Part shown: piece after piece, positions 13,828 through 21,664 of the stretch
How positions within the stretch are numbered: position 1 is the first letter of the stretch
Layout: every line of letters starts with the position of its first letter
IMG/VR virus record: IMGVR_UViG_3300005527_000096
Location: 1-43,165 of that record
Origin: a virus
Reading direction: 5' to 3' (one strand)
DNA: 43,165 nucleotides
The notes under the pieces: model-generated
What the model saw: only the letters and a program-made list of their open reading frames with translations
Told to the model about the DNA's origin: nothing
Database searches by the model: none
Translations under genes and position numbers: made by a program

Positions 13828-15067
13828 ACTAACTGCAGAGCAACGCATTGAGCGCACTCATGTGCAATTGATGCGGGAGAAAAACTTCTGCCTATTCTCA
13901 GGCGTGTTTATGATTGGCAAGGTAACCATCTCTGACAAAGTGCCTACTGCACGCACAGACGGGCGCAATGTCGAGTATGGTCGTGCATTTGTGGATAGGA
14001 TAAACGACAAACAGTTGGCTTTCCTAGTAATCCATGAAGCCATGCACAAGGCATATCGGCACATGATGGTTTGGAAGAACATTGCCAAAGAGAACGCACG
14101 CTTGGCAAACATGGCGATGGACTATGTGATTAACTTACAGATCCAAGACTATGACCCACAGCGCATCACAGTCGAGATGCCTCAAGATGAGTTAGGTAAT
14201 CCCCTTGGTCTTATCGATGAGAAGTATCGTGGTATGGATACCATGCAAGTCTACCAAATCCTAAAGAAGGAATGTAGTGATGGAGGTGGTAAAGGTGGTG
14301 ATAAAGGTAAAGGTAATGGACAACCTGACAATTCGTCAGGTGGTCAAGGTGGTGACCCCCAAGAGTTTGACGAGCATGATTGGGAAGGCGCATCTGATAT
14401 GTCTGAAGAAGATGAGCAAGAACTTGGTAAAGAGATTGACCATGCCTTGCGTGAGGGTGCGATCCTTGCCGGTAAGATGAAAGGCAATGTGCCAAGGGGC
14501 ATCGAAGAACTACTGCATCCCAAGGTAGATTGGAAAGAAGCCCTGCGTGATTTTGTGAAGGCGCATACCAAAGGCTTGGATGAATCGACATGGCGCAGAC
14601 CAAATCGTAGGTATCTTGGTGTGGACATCATCATGCCATCAACGATTGGGTTCAAAGCCGAGCGCATATCTATCGGGACTGACACATCGGGTTCGATTGG
14701 TGGAGAGATCCTTGGTAGGTTTCTAGGCGAAGCAAAACTTATCTGCGACGATGTTGAGCCTGAGATCATCGACATGATGTATTGGGACACCCATGTGGCA
14801 CGACATGAAATCTATGCGGGTGCGGAAGTCAGCAACTTTGTCAACTCAACTAAACCTGCGGGGGGTGGTGGGACAGACCCAGACTGTGTTCCTAATTTCC
14901 TATTAAAGAAGGGAATCAAACCACAATGCATCGTGATGTTGACTGACGGGGTGTTCTTTGGTCACGAGACTACGAAGTGGGAAGAACTTGGTGTGCCTGT
15001 GTTGTGGTGCGTGGTAGGCAACAATGAGTTTAAGCCCAAGGTCGGGCAAGCCGTTTGTGTTGAATAA
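13820..15067 (+). CDS. VWA-like protein with metallopeptidase-type N-domain (415 aa)
   Basis: The N-terminal domain carries HEAMH at residues 72-76, the zincin signature HExxH, in the context VIHEAMHKAYRHM. A Gly/Lys/Asp-rich linker spans about 155-180. The C-terminal domain has the VWA metal site: D-T-S-G-S near residue 288 and T-D-G near 376. This two-part layout matches the DUF2201 family (putative metallopeptidase domain followed by a VWA-like domain), whose genes are often paired with MoxR ATPases. The start overlaps the previous gene by 8 bp. Probable role: substrate-recognition or protease partner of the ATPase. Whether the HExxH is catalytic is unknown. Confidence 0.8.
   Translation: MAKLTAEQRIERTHVQLMREKNFCLFSGVFMIGKVTISDKVPTARTDGRNVEYGRAFVDRINDKQLAFLVIHEAMHKAYRHMMVWKNIAKENARLANMAMDYVINLQIQDYDPQRITVEMPQDELGNPLGLIDEKYRGMDTMQVYQILKKECSDGGGKGGDKGKGNGQPDNSSGGQGGDPQEFDEHDWEGASDMSEEDEQELGKEIDHALREGAILAGKMKGNVPRGIEELLHPKVDWKEALRDFVKAHTKGLDESTWRRPNRRYLGVDIIMPSTIGFKAERISIGTDTSGSIGGEILGRFLGEAKLICDDVEPEIIDMMYWDTHVARHEIYAGAEVSNFVNSTKPAGGGGTDPDCVPNFLLKKGIKPQCIVMLTDGVFFGHETTKWEELGVPVLWCVVGNNEFKPKVGQAVCVE
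14319..14345. repeat. Palindromic element, copy G (inside the VWA gene)
   Basis: GAC-AAC-CTGAC-AATTC-GTCAG-GTG-GTC is located in the flexible linker of the VWA protein and read as Q-P-D-N-S-S-G-G-Q. It uses a different reading frame from copies E and H, so conservation is of DNA rather than peptide. Confidence 0.75.
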
Positions 15068-15077
15068 GGAGAGTGAT

Positions 15078-15254
15078 ATGAAACTAGGAAGCCTGAAGTA
15101 CAACACTAAAACAGAAGAGGGAGAAGTAAAAATAGATTGGACTCAAATGCCCGAAGATGTTGTTGGGCTAGATCTGTTGTCTGATTGGATTGCAGACTTA
15201 ACGAAGATATACAACCGAGAATTAAATAATGTTTTTTCCAAGAAAGGAAAGTGA
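15078..15254 (+). CDS. Small acidic protein (58 aa)
   Basis: ATG 15078 (MKLGSLKYN) follows a strong AAGGAGA. The earlier in-frame Met at 15024 is inside the VWA gene and is not favoured. The 58-residue product is acidic with two Trp residues and a VVGLDLLSDWIADL helix. It is probably a small soluble adaptor or unrelated early protein; function unknown. Confidence 0.55.
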   Translation: MKLGSLKYNTKTEEGEVKIDWTQMPEDVVGLDLLSDWIADLTKIYNRELNNVFSKKGK

Positions 15255-15255
15255 A

Positions 15256-16122
15256 ATGACCTACGCACCATTTAACCTAAGCACAAGCGCCATGCTTGTA
15301 GAACTAAACATCAGCAATTGGACTGCTAGGAAACTAGACAAGAAGGTTTCCGAGGAAGTCGATGCAAGCAAGGCAACCAAGACCCGCGCAGGGAACTACC
15401 ACAAGAACTTACTTGCCGGTAGCCAAGCCCTTGATGCGGTGATTAAGTACACCAACAACGCACGCCTGTGGCATCACAAGCAGACGCTACCTTGGAGCGA
15501 TTCGGGTTCGCGCATCATCACGATGGAGAACTTCTTGGACTACAAGGCGCAACTAAGCGAGTGCGAAAATAATTACAACCGCTTGGTTAACAACTTCCTA
15601 GTAGCCTACCCAACGCTAATTAGTGCAGCAGCGTTCCAACTTGGTGATCTATTTGATAGGAACGAGTACCCCGAACCCGACTTGATTGCCAAAAAGTTTC
15701 GGTTTAGTTATCTGTTCTCTCCCCTACCCAACGCGGGAGACTTCAGGGTAGACATTGGCGAGCAGGCTGCGAAGGAATTGGTAGACCAATACGAAAACAC
15801 TTTCAACAACCGAGTACAGGATGCGATGAAGGATATATGGGACAGGGTTCACGACTGTCTGACACATATGTCAGATCGTCTTGCTGATAAAGAGGATGGG
15901 GAGCGCAAAGGCTTTCACAAAACCCTGCTGTCCAATGCGTCGGAACTAATTGACCTGATGCAGAAACTCAACATCACTAAAGATCCTAAGTTAGAGGCTG
16001 CTCGTAAGGATCTTTCTCAGGCAATCCTTGGGGTAGAGATCGATGAGTTGAAGGAAAGCACCCATGTGCGTAAGCATGTGAAGAGTCAGGTCGATGAGAT
16101 CTTAGGTAAATTTGATTGGTAA
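15256..16122 (+). CDS. Hypothetical helical protein of the MoxR/VWA cassette (288 aa)
   Basis: The start chosen is ATG 15256 (MTYAPFNLS), with AAGGAAAG upstream. The protein is almost all helical, with an SWxxRKLDKKV-like N-terminus (NWTARKLDKKVSEEV), a GNYHKNLLAGSQALD stretch and a C-terminal charged helix. Proteins of this look occur beside MoxR/VWA pairs in other phages, some annotated as DUF3150; I cannot confirm that match. The cassette order AAA+, VWA, helical protein is consistent. Palindromic element copy H lies in the gene. Confidence 0.6.
   Translation: MTYAPFNLSTSAMLVELNISNWTARKLDKKVSEEVDASKATKTRAGNYHKNLLAGSQALDAVIKYTNNARLWHHKQTLPWSDSGSRIITMENFLDYKAQLSECENNYNRLVNNFLVAYPTLISAAAFQLGDLFDRNEYPEPDLIAKKFRFSYLFSPLPNAGDFRVDIGEQAAKELVDQYENTFNNRVQDAMKDIWDRVHDCLTHMSDRLADKEDGERKGFHKTLLSNASELIDLMQKLNITKDPKLEAARKDLSQAILGVEIDELKESTHVRKHVKSQVDEILGKFDW
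15853..15880. repeat. Palindromic element, copy H (inside a gene)
   Basis: GAC-TGT-CTGAC-ACATAT-GTCAG-ATC-GTC has a 6-bp spacer, one more than the other copies. It is read in frame as D-C-L-T-H-M-S-D-R. Confidence 0.7.
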
Positions 16123-16145
16123 CCACAAAGGGATAGGTAACTACT

Positions 16146-17006
16146 ATGATACACAAAGGTGAGAAATTTAAAGGCAACGAGGTTTGTCCTGAGTTGGAAA
16201 TGCTAGTGCAGCAGTTGTTTGCTGTGATGCCGAATCTAGAGTTTTACGCTACCAACGCTGCCAACCTAGGATCAATTGGGGACGCCCGAAAGATCAATGT
16301 GTTTGATGTATTTAGCGGAGATCAGAAACTTGGTGTAGTAAGTTGGTATGAGAGTTACTCTAGAAGTAAGGGGCATTATTTTTCATACAGGATCTACTCT
16401 AGGAAGATTAGGAAAGAGCGGGGGGATGCCCATCTGAAAATGACGGGCAGCCTAAAGTCTGCGCTAAAGATTGCGGGGGAGGTATTTGTCAAAGATGCCC
16501 CGAATGTCTTGGCAGAAAAGTTTTATGAGGCGATGCGGTCAGAAATGAGTGGTCTAATCTACCATGCATCAAACGACATAGAGCATCGGTGCAGACCTTT
16601 TTTCCAAACGGCGTTTGCCTATACAGTTAGCGTAATACAGGGAAGCCCCGTGCCCATAGATGCAAAACTTTTGCAAGAGGTAACAAGCCCAAGGTTTGAA
16701 GAAGCGCAAAACACTTGCCGAATAGCAAAATCGGTAGGTAATGCCTTGTCGTCTCGGGAAGGTGTAATTGTCTATGTTGATAGGGAAGAGAAACTAACCG
16801 TGGTGGACTTGCAAACATATACGATTAGTAAGTTGGAGTCTACCTACGACTTGCCCAAGAACTACCAAGAAAAGTTTACTATCTTGAAAGTCATGGAGGA
16901 CAATCAACCAATCGAAGGGACAGGCATCAAGATGAAGGTATCTGTCGATGATATGAAGTTACATCTTTTCTATCTTGTCTCAGGAAATGTCATAGTAACT
17001 CACTAG
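16146..17006 (+). CDS. Hypothetical protein, last gene of the early operon (286 aa)
   Basis: This is a 286-residue soluble protein with no recognised motif. Its N-terminal half contains a beta-like stretch (KINVFDVFSGDQKLGVVSW) and a tract rich in Ser/Tyr/Arg; the middle is helical and the end again beta-like (IKMKVSVDDMKLHLFYLV). It closes the MoxR/VWA operon 29 bp before the terminator. There is no clear ribosome site beyond GGTAAC; ATG 16146 is the first in-frame start. Confidence 0.65.
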   Translation: MIHKGEKFKGNEVCPELEMLVQQLFAVMPNLEFYATNAANLGSIGDARKINVFDVFSGDQKLGVVSWYESYSRSKGHYFSYRIYSRKIRKERGDAHLKMTGSLKSALKIAGEVFVKDAPNVLAEKFYEAMRSEMSGLIYHASNDIEHRCRPFFQTAFAYTVSVIQGSPVPIDAKLLQEVTSPRFEEAQNTCRIAKSVGNALSSREGVIVYVDREEKLTVVDLQTYTISKLESTYDLPKNYQEKFTILKVMEDNQPIEGTGIKMKVSVDDMKLHLFYLVSGNVIVTH

Positions 17007-17034
17007 CAATCTAGTAGTTTAGTCTTATCTAGCA

Positions 17035-17069
17035 GGACAATCTGACCAAGCGTCAGGTTGTCCTTTTTT
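17035..17069 (+). terminator. Terminator formed by palindromic element copy I
   Basis: The element GAC-AAT-CTGAC-CAAGC-GTCAG-GTT-GTC, extended by an outer G-C pair, can fold into a 12-bp stem with one G-U pair and a 5-nt loop, and is followed at once by six T residues. It is a classic rho-independent terminator for the early operon. It shows the dispersed palindrome doubling as an RNA hairpin. The dyad occupies 17036-17062. Confidence 0.85.
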
Positions 17070-17175
17070 ATTGGTGTTTTTACCTAGCCCCCTTGCTTTT
17101 GTTTATCCCTTGGTGTAATCTTGCGTTAAGTATCTCCGAAGTGAGATAAGGATCTAATACCAAGAGGATATAGTT

Positions 17176-17499
17176 ATGGGGTTTACACCCGAAGGCAAGG
17201 TCAAGGCGCGAATCCGTCGCATCTTGGAAATCAATAAGGTCTATCACTTCATGCCCGCAACGGGCGGTTATGGTCGAAGTGGCGTTCCCGACATCATTGG
17301 CTGCTACCGAGGTTACTTCTTTGCCATCGAGTGCAAGGCGGGGAACAAGCGCCCTACCGCGTTACAGGAAAAAGAACTCCAACGGATTCGTGACTCAGGC
17401 GGTCAGGTTTTTGTCATCAACGAAGAGAATGTGAAGGACATCGAGATTTGGCTAAATATGATGACCGTTCCTGAGAAAAGGATGGGCAGCGATGCGTGA
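17176..17499 (+). CDS. VRR-NUC nuclease (107 aa)
   Basis: The motifs SGVPDIIG (D39) and FFAIECKAG (E52, K54) form the PD-(D/E)xK centre of the VRR-NUC family, with Q64 following in TALQEKEL. These small phage nucleases are related to Holliday-junction-resolving or flap-type nucleases. Length is typical for the single-domain phage version. GAGGA lies upstream of the ATG. It begins the replication operon after the terminator and overlaps the next gene by 8 bp. A substrate, probably branched DNA, is inferred from family. Confidence 0.88.
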   Translation: MGFTPEGKVKARIRRILEINKVYHFMPATGGYGRSGVPDIIGCYRGYFFAIECKAGNKRPTALQEKELQRIRDSGGQVFVINEENVKDIEIWLNMMTVPEKRMGSDA

Positions 17500-17806
17500 T
17501 AGGTTTGTTAGCCCCCAAGTGCGCATATTGCTTGAGCGCATGGACATGTGCCCCGAAGAGTTTGTACACCCTTTTGAGTCACGTCATGTAGAAACTAAGT
17601 GGAACAGTATATTGTTGGAAGGTCGTTTTAATTGGATTGAAAAGTTTCTAATAAAGCGCAAATACGTTAGGTTAAAGCGTCAGGCTACGCGAGAAGCCAT
17701 TATGGCTACCATTATGCATAATGAATCAAAAGACTCACCTAATTATTTCTTTGATGCTGTATCCCGCGTAGTCGCAAAAACTAAGAAACAAACATATGAT
17801 TATTAG
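17492..17806 (+). CDS. Hypothetical protein between nuclease and polymerase (104 aa)
   Basis: This basic, helix-rich protein of 104 residues is tightly overlapped by the VRR-NUC gene (8 bp) and the DNA polymerase gene (11 bp). It has a positively charged middle (FLIKRKYVRLKRQATREAI) that could contact DNA. No family is recognised. Confidence 0.6.
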   Translation: MRDRFVSPQVRILLERMDMCPEEFVHPFESRHVETKWNSILLEGRFNWIEKFLIKRKYVRLKRQATREAIMATIMHNESKDSPNYFFDAVSRVVAKTKKQTYDY

Positions 17807-19625
17807 CGTAGATTTTGAGACGTATTACGACAGAGAGTTTTCGCTCTCAAAAATGACCACAGAAGAGTATGTGCGTGACGACAACTTTGAAGTGATAGGG
17901 GTTGGCGTAAAGGTTGACGATGCCGAGACAGAATGGTTTAGCGGTACATACTCTGAGACCATGCATTTCCTAGGTAAGTTTAAGTGGTCTGAGGCGTTTG
18001 TCTTGGCGCATAACACCATGTTCGATGGCGCGATCCTTACTTGGAAGTTTGGTATCAAACCTATGGCATGGCTAGACACCTTGTGCATGGCTAGGGCGAT
18101 TGACAACGAAGTATCAAATAGCCTTGCAAAACTTGCAGATCGTCTCGGGGTAGGCCAAAAGGGCAACGAGGTCATCATGGCTATGGGTAAACGACGGGTC
18201 AACTTTACCCCCGAAGAACTAGCACAGTACGGCAAGTATTGTTGCAATGACGTAGACCTTTGCTACAACATCTACAACATCCTGAAGCAGAACTACAAAC
18301 TTAAGGAGCTTAAGTTAATTGATCTAACTTTGAAGATGTTTACTGACCCCGTATTACAGTTGAACCTACCCATGCTTGAACAGCACTTGGGGGAAGTTAA
18401 ACACCGCAAAGAAGCATTGATTGAGAAGGCCATGTCTGACCGCGAGACATTGATGAGTAATCAAAAGTTTGCTATGAAACTAGCAGCCTTGGGTGTGCGC
18501 CCCCCGACTAAGATTAGCCCTACCACAGGCAAAGTGGCGTTGGCATTAGCCAAGAGTGACAACGGTTTTAAAGATCTAGCAGAGCACCCAAACGAAGAAG
18601 TACAGGCGTTAGTGGCTGCTCGACTTGGGGCAAAAAGCACTTTGGAAGAGACAAGGACAGAACGATTTATTTCAATAGCGAAGCGCGGGAGCCTCCCTGT
18701 CCCCCTACGATACTACGCTGCGCACACAGGCAGATGGGGTGGAGACGACAAAGTTAATCTTCAGAACCTGCCAAGGAAATCCAAACTCAAAGATGCCATC
18801 ATCCCGCCCGAAGGCTATGTACTAATCGATGCCGACTCCTCTCAGATTGAGGCACGGACTGTTGCTTGGTTAGCGGGGCAGACTGATTTGGTAGATGCAT
18901 TTGAAAACGGCGAAGATGTTTACAGAATCATGGCATCTAGGATTTACCACAGGCCGATTGACAAGATCACTACCGCAGAGCGATTTGTGGGTAAAACAAC
19001 CATCTTGGGCGCAGGCTATGGCATGGGGTGGAAAAAGTTTCAGGCACAGTTAAAAACTTTTGGCGTTGAGATGACCGACCCACTCTGTAAACACATTGTT
19101 GATACCTATCGTGGGGTATACCCAAGGATACCGAACTTGTGGGCACAAGCCGAAAAATGTCTAGATGCTTTGGCTAGTGAGGATCTTAAGACTTGTGATT
19201 TTGGTACGCAACCACAGGCAGTAAGTTTGCTCCCCGGAGTTGGGTTTGATCTACCAAGCGGACTGCCTTTGAAGTACATGAATCTGCGTGCAATTGAAGA
19301 GCAGAACCCCAAGAGTGGGGTGTGGGAAAGGCACTATATATACAACACCCGCAAGGGTACAACCAAGATTTATGGCGGTAAGGTGGTGGAGAACATCTGC
19401 CAAGCCGTAGCCCGTTGCGTAATCGGTGAACAGATGCTTCGGATATCTAAGAAATACCGAGTTGTTCTTACGGTGCACGACGCAATTGCGTGCGTTGTTA
19501 AGAAAGAAGAAGTGGATGAAGCGACAAAATACATTACCGAATGTATGAAGTGGCGACCAAAATGGGCAGAGACTTTGCCCTTATCGTGTGAAATTGGACA
19601 TGGAGATAGTTATGGTGAATGTTAG
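17796..19625 (+). CDS. DNA polymerase, family A with 3'-5' exonuclease (609 aa)
   Basis: The N-terminal proofreading domain shows ExoI SVDFETY (residues 4-10), ExoII LAHNTMFDGA (70-79) and ExoIII YCCNDVD (148-154). The polymerase domain has motif A DADSSQIEAR (345-354, catalytic D347), O-helix motif B RFVGK...GYG (R396, K400, Y408) and motif C TVHDAI near 560 with catalytic D. There is no 5'-3' exonuclease domain. At the position equivalent to E. coli Pol I F762 the residue is leucine (L404). Length suits phage enzymes. It is the main replicative polymerase of this phage. Confidence 0.96.
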   Translation: MIISVDFETYYDREFSLSKMTTEEYVRDDNFEVIGVGVKVDDAETEWFSGTYSETMHFLGKFKWSEAFVLAHNTMFDGAILTWKFGIKPMAWLDTLCMARAIDNEVSNSLAKLADRLGVGQKGNEVIMAMGKRRVNFTPEELAQYGKYCCNDVDLCYNIYNILKQNYKLKELKLIDLTLKMFTDPVLQLNLPMLEQHLGEVKHRKEALIEKAMSDRETLMSNQKFAMKLAALGVRPPTKISPTTGKVALALAKSDNGFKDLAEHPNEEVQALVAARLGAKSTLEETRTERFISIAKRGSLPVPLRYYAAHTGRWGGDDKVNLQNLPRKSKLKDAIIPPEGYVLIDADSSQIEARTVAWLAGQTDLVDAFENGEDVYRIMASRIYHRPIDKITTAERFVGKTTILGAGYGMGWKKFQAQLKTFGVEMTDPLCKHIVDTYRGVYPRIPNLWAQAEKCLDALASEDLKTCDFGTQPQAVSLLPGVGFDLPSGLPLKYMNLRAIEEQNPKSGVWERHYIYNTRKGTTKIYGGKVVENICQAVARCVIGEQMLRISKKYRVVLTVHDAIACVVKKEEVDEATKYITECMKWRPKWAETLPLSCEIGHGDSYGEC

Positions 19626-19851
19626 AGGTGTGCAAGCATATAACAATGTAGCGTCATTACAGGGTGCAACTATGAAAATAGACACAGCATTAAATTACAC
19701 GGCTCACGAATTGAAAGTAAAAGAGTTATTAAAAGAAATCCACGTACACTTACTTGAGAATGACCATGTAGCAGCAGCATCTACAATCGAGCAAGCAATC
19801 GTTGAACTGCGGCTAATGAGGGCGGCTGTTAAAAGCCATATCAAAGAATGA
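19612..19851 (+). CDS. Small hypothetical protein (79 aa)
   Basis: ATG 19612 has GGAG upstream at good spacing and overlaps the polymerase stop by 14 bp; an earlier in-frame Met is deeper in the polymerase. The product is helical and moderately charged, with a TIEQAIVELRLMRAAVKSHI C-terminus. It overlaps the following nuclease by 4 bp (ATGA). No family is recognised. Confidence 0.55.
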   Translation: MVNVRGVQAYNNVASLQGATMKIDTALNYTAHELKVKELLKEIHVHLLENDHVAAASTIEQAIVELRLMRAAVKSHIKE

Positions 19852-20519
19852 AATATACTTGGTCATACAGCAGCATCTCCCTGTTTCAGCAATGCCCTCG
19901 CAAGTATTATCGAATGCGGATTGTCAAAGATATTGTTGAACCGCCGACTCCACATCTTGACTATGGCACAGAGGTTCACAAAGCAGCCGAAGATTATGTA
20001 TGTGGGGACAAGTCACTAGACCCCAAATACGCTTTCATAAAGCCGACGCTAGATGCGCTCAAGGCGCTTCCCGGTATTAAGTTGTGTGAGTACGAGATGG
20101 GGCTGACTAAAGACTTTGAGCCGGTTGGGTTTAAAGATGAGAATGTGTGGTTCAGAGGTATCGCTGACTTGCTAATTATTGATGGCGATCATGCTCACCT
20201 TGTGGACTACAAGACGGGCAAGTCTTCTCAGTATGCTGATACTAAACAGTTAGAACTTCTGGCGCTATTAGTTTTCAAGCACTTCCCCCATGTGCAGTCG
20301 ATAAAAGCAGGGTTGGTATTTGTTGTAGCCCAAGACTTAGTCAAAGCCTCATTTGTAAACAACATACAAGAAGATGCGTGGGGGCGATGGTTGCCTGAGA
20401 TTCAAAGGCTTGAGGCTGCTATGACAAACGACGTATGGAACGCAAGACCGAACTTCACATGCAGAAAGTTTTGCCACGTAAAAGACTGTGAGCACAATGG
20501 AAAAGGACAATGGAGATGA
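19848..20519 (+). CDS. Cas4/RecB-like PD-(D/E)XK nuclease (223 aa)
   Basis: The N-terminus reads SYSSISLFQQCPRKYY, a RecB/Cas4-type entry with C16. GTEVHKAAE (40-48) holds the conserved histidine, RGIADLLII (103-111) the metal-binding aspartate and LVDYKTGK (118-125) the D-x-K core, with Q134 after it. Three C-terminal cysteines (C-x3-C-x4-C) plus C16 could bind an iron-sulfur cluster as in Cas4 and AddB. It is likely a DNA-end-processing nuclease in replication or recombination. No CRISPR array or Cas1/Cas2 is present, so a phage recombination role is more likely. Confidence 0.85.
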   Translation: MKYTWSYSSISLFQQCPRKYYRMRIVKDIVEPPTPHLDYGTEVHKAAEDYVCGDKSLDPKYAFIKPTLDALKALPGIKLCEYEMGLTKDFEPVGFKDENVWFRGIADLLIIDGDHAHLVDYKTGKSSQYADTKQLELLALLVFKHFPHVQSIKAGLVFVVAQDLVKASFVNNIQEDAWGRWLPEIQRLEAAMTNDVWNARPNFTCRKFCHVKDCEHNGKGQWR

Positions 20520-20683
20520 CAGCCAAGAAAACCCCCAAAGTTGAAGAGGTTACTTTCCCTTTAAATGATGTACCTTATGAAATGCGTAAATTAGCGTGGC
20601 CCTTTAAGACTCCAAAAGAGCATGAACTAATTCTTAAGTGGGCTAGAAAACAAACCAAGATAAGGAGAATTGTGTTTCCATGA
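20516..20683 (+). CDS. Small hypothetical protein (55 aa)
   Basis: The ATG overlaps the nuclease stop (ATGA), with AATGGAG upstream, and its own stop overlaps the next start. The product is a 55-residue basic protein with V-P-Y-E-M-R-K-L-A-W-P-F-K in the middle, resembling short phage proteins of unknown function. Tight coupling supports it as a true gene. Confidence 0.55.
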   Translation: MTAKKTPKVEEVTFPLNDVPYEMRKLAWPFKTPKEHELILKWARKQTKIRRIVFP

Positions 20684-20889
20684 GCGCAAATGATGAACAG
20701 GTTGGCGGTACGCATTACAAGGACAAGTCTATTCAGCCTTGGGATTACATAGCTGCCAACAACATCGGGTACTTTGAGGGCAACATTATTAAGTACGTTT
20801 CTCGGTGGCAAAGCAAAGGTGGCGTTGATGATTTAAATAAAGCCGCGCACTACCTTGAAAAATTAATTGAGTTGCAAAAGGAGCAATAG
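20680..20889 (+). CDS. DUF3310 family protein (69 aa)
   Basis: The sequence VGGTHYKDKSIQPWDYI, then NIGYFEGNIIKYVSRWQSKGG, then LNKAAHYLEKLI is the typical DUF3310 signature, found in many phages, often near nucleotide-metabolism and replication genes. Length matches the family. The biochemical function is unknown; a nucleotide-related role has been suggested only from context. Start overlaps the upstream stop. Confidence 0.85.
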   Translation: MSANDEQVGGTHYKDKSIQPWDYIAANNIGYFEGNIIKYVSRWQSKGGVDDLNKAAHYLEKLIELQKEQ

Positions 20890-20890
20890 C

Positions 20891-21316
20891 ATGTCATACG
20901 AACTAGACTACAGGGCACAGGGTACAGCCAATCGTAGGTTGCTATCTGCAGTTGTGGCTTTAGCGATTCAAGATGCGCAATCAAAACCCCGCAGACTAGG
21001 GAGACTGCGTATACCCACAGATGAGGCAATTTCTGCAATCTACTTTTTGTTCCAGCATTCTGATACTTATTTGAGCATTTTAGACATAGATCCTCAGCAG
21101 TTTCGTGAAAGATTATTGAAGTTGATGTTTGACATGAATAGAAAGATTGCTCAGTTTGACCCAATTAAGCGCCGAAACTTCAGGTACAACTACGAATGGA
21201 TGCGACGTAAAGAAAACATATTAGACCTAACCAAGGCTTACGAAGCAGAACTTGAAAAACTAGATGAGGATGAAGAAAATATATTAGAAACCAAACTAAA
21301 GGAGAAGAACACATGA
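20891..21316 (+). CDS. Hypothetical protein (141 aa)
   Basis: The start chosen is ATG 20891, which has AAAAGGAG upstream; an earlier in-frame Met overlaps the previous gene. The protein is helical and basic in the middle (KRRNFRYNYEWMRRKENIL) with an acidic tail. No motif is recognised. Confidence 0.6.
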   Translation: MSYELDYRAQGTANRRLLSAVVALAIQDAQSKPRRLGRLRIPTDEAISAIYFLFQHSDTYLSILDIDPQQFRERLLKLMFDMNRKIAQFDPIKRRNFRYNYEWMRRKENILDLTKAYEAELEKLDEDEENILETKLKEKNT

Positions 21317-21468
21317 AGAATCGTGAATGGCAAGAACTAAATGTAAACGAAGTAATTCAATTAATTAGTGAAAACATAACCGACCCAAGCCCCGAGTTAT
21401 TACAAGAACTTTATGGTTTGGTAGCGGATGTAGATAGATGGTTACAGGAGAAGAACAGTGGCAATTGA
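21313..21468 (+). CDS. Small hypothetical protein (51 aa)
   Basis: ATG 21313 follows GGAGAAG and overlaps the upstream stop by 4 bp (ATGA). This 51-residue acidic helical protein is coupled to the next gene by an 11-bp overlap. Function unknown. Confidence 0.5.
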   Translation: MKNREWQELNVNEVIQLISENITDPSPELLQELYGLVADVDRWLQEKNSGN

Positions 21469-21664
21469 GATGACCAATTTTGAAGAGAAGGTGTGGAAGT
21501 ATCTACTTTCTCACCCCAAAACTCCCGTTCAGGCAAAGACTATTGCAAGGGAATGGATTGCAAGCGAGGGCAAAGTAGGTCGTACCTTAAACAGGTTTGT
21601 TGAGAACGGTATCGCGGACTTAATACGAATGGGTTCCAAGAAGTTTTATAAGGTGAAAGAATGA
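21458..21664 (+). CDS. Winged-helix-like protein (68 aa)
   Basis: Translation begins at GTG 21458, preceded by AGGAG; an ATG 12 bp downstream is an alternative. The sequence VWKYLLSHPKTPVQAKTIAREW, followed by GRTLNRFVENGIADLIRMGSKKFY, has the spacing of a winged helix-turn-helix with a recognition helix and a beta wing. It may be a small DNA-binding regulator; its targets are unknown. Confidence 0.55.
   Translation: MAIEMTNFEEKVWKYLLSHPKTPVQAKTIAREWIASEGKVGRTLNRFVENGIADLIRMGSKKFYKVKE

Noticed and set aside
8791-17062. Reading the dispersed palindromes as a CRISPR array
   Set aside because: Spacing is irregular (0.4-2 kb), copies lie in genes, and no cas1/cas2 are present.
17131-17148. Short inverted repeat TATCTC/GAGATA upstream of the VRR-NUC gene, with weak promoter-like hexamers
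   Set aside because: A 6-bp repeat is near chance level and the hexamers match consensus poorly; I could not choose a promoter.
19848-20519. Reading the Cas4-like nuclease as part of a CRISPR system
   Set aside because: Stand-alone Cas4/RecB-like nucleases are common in phages and there are no other cas genes or repeats.
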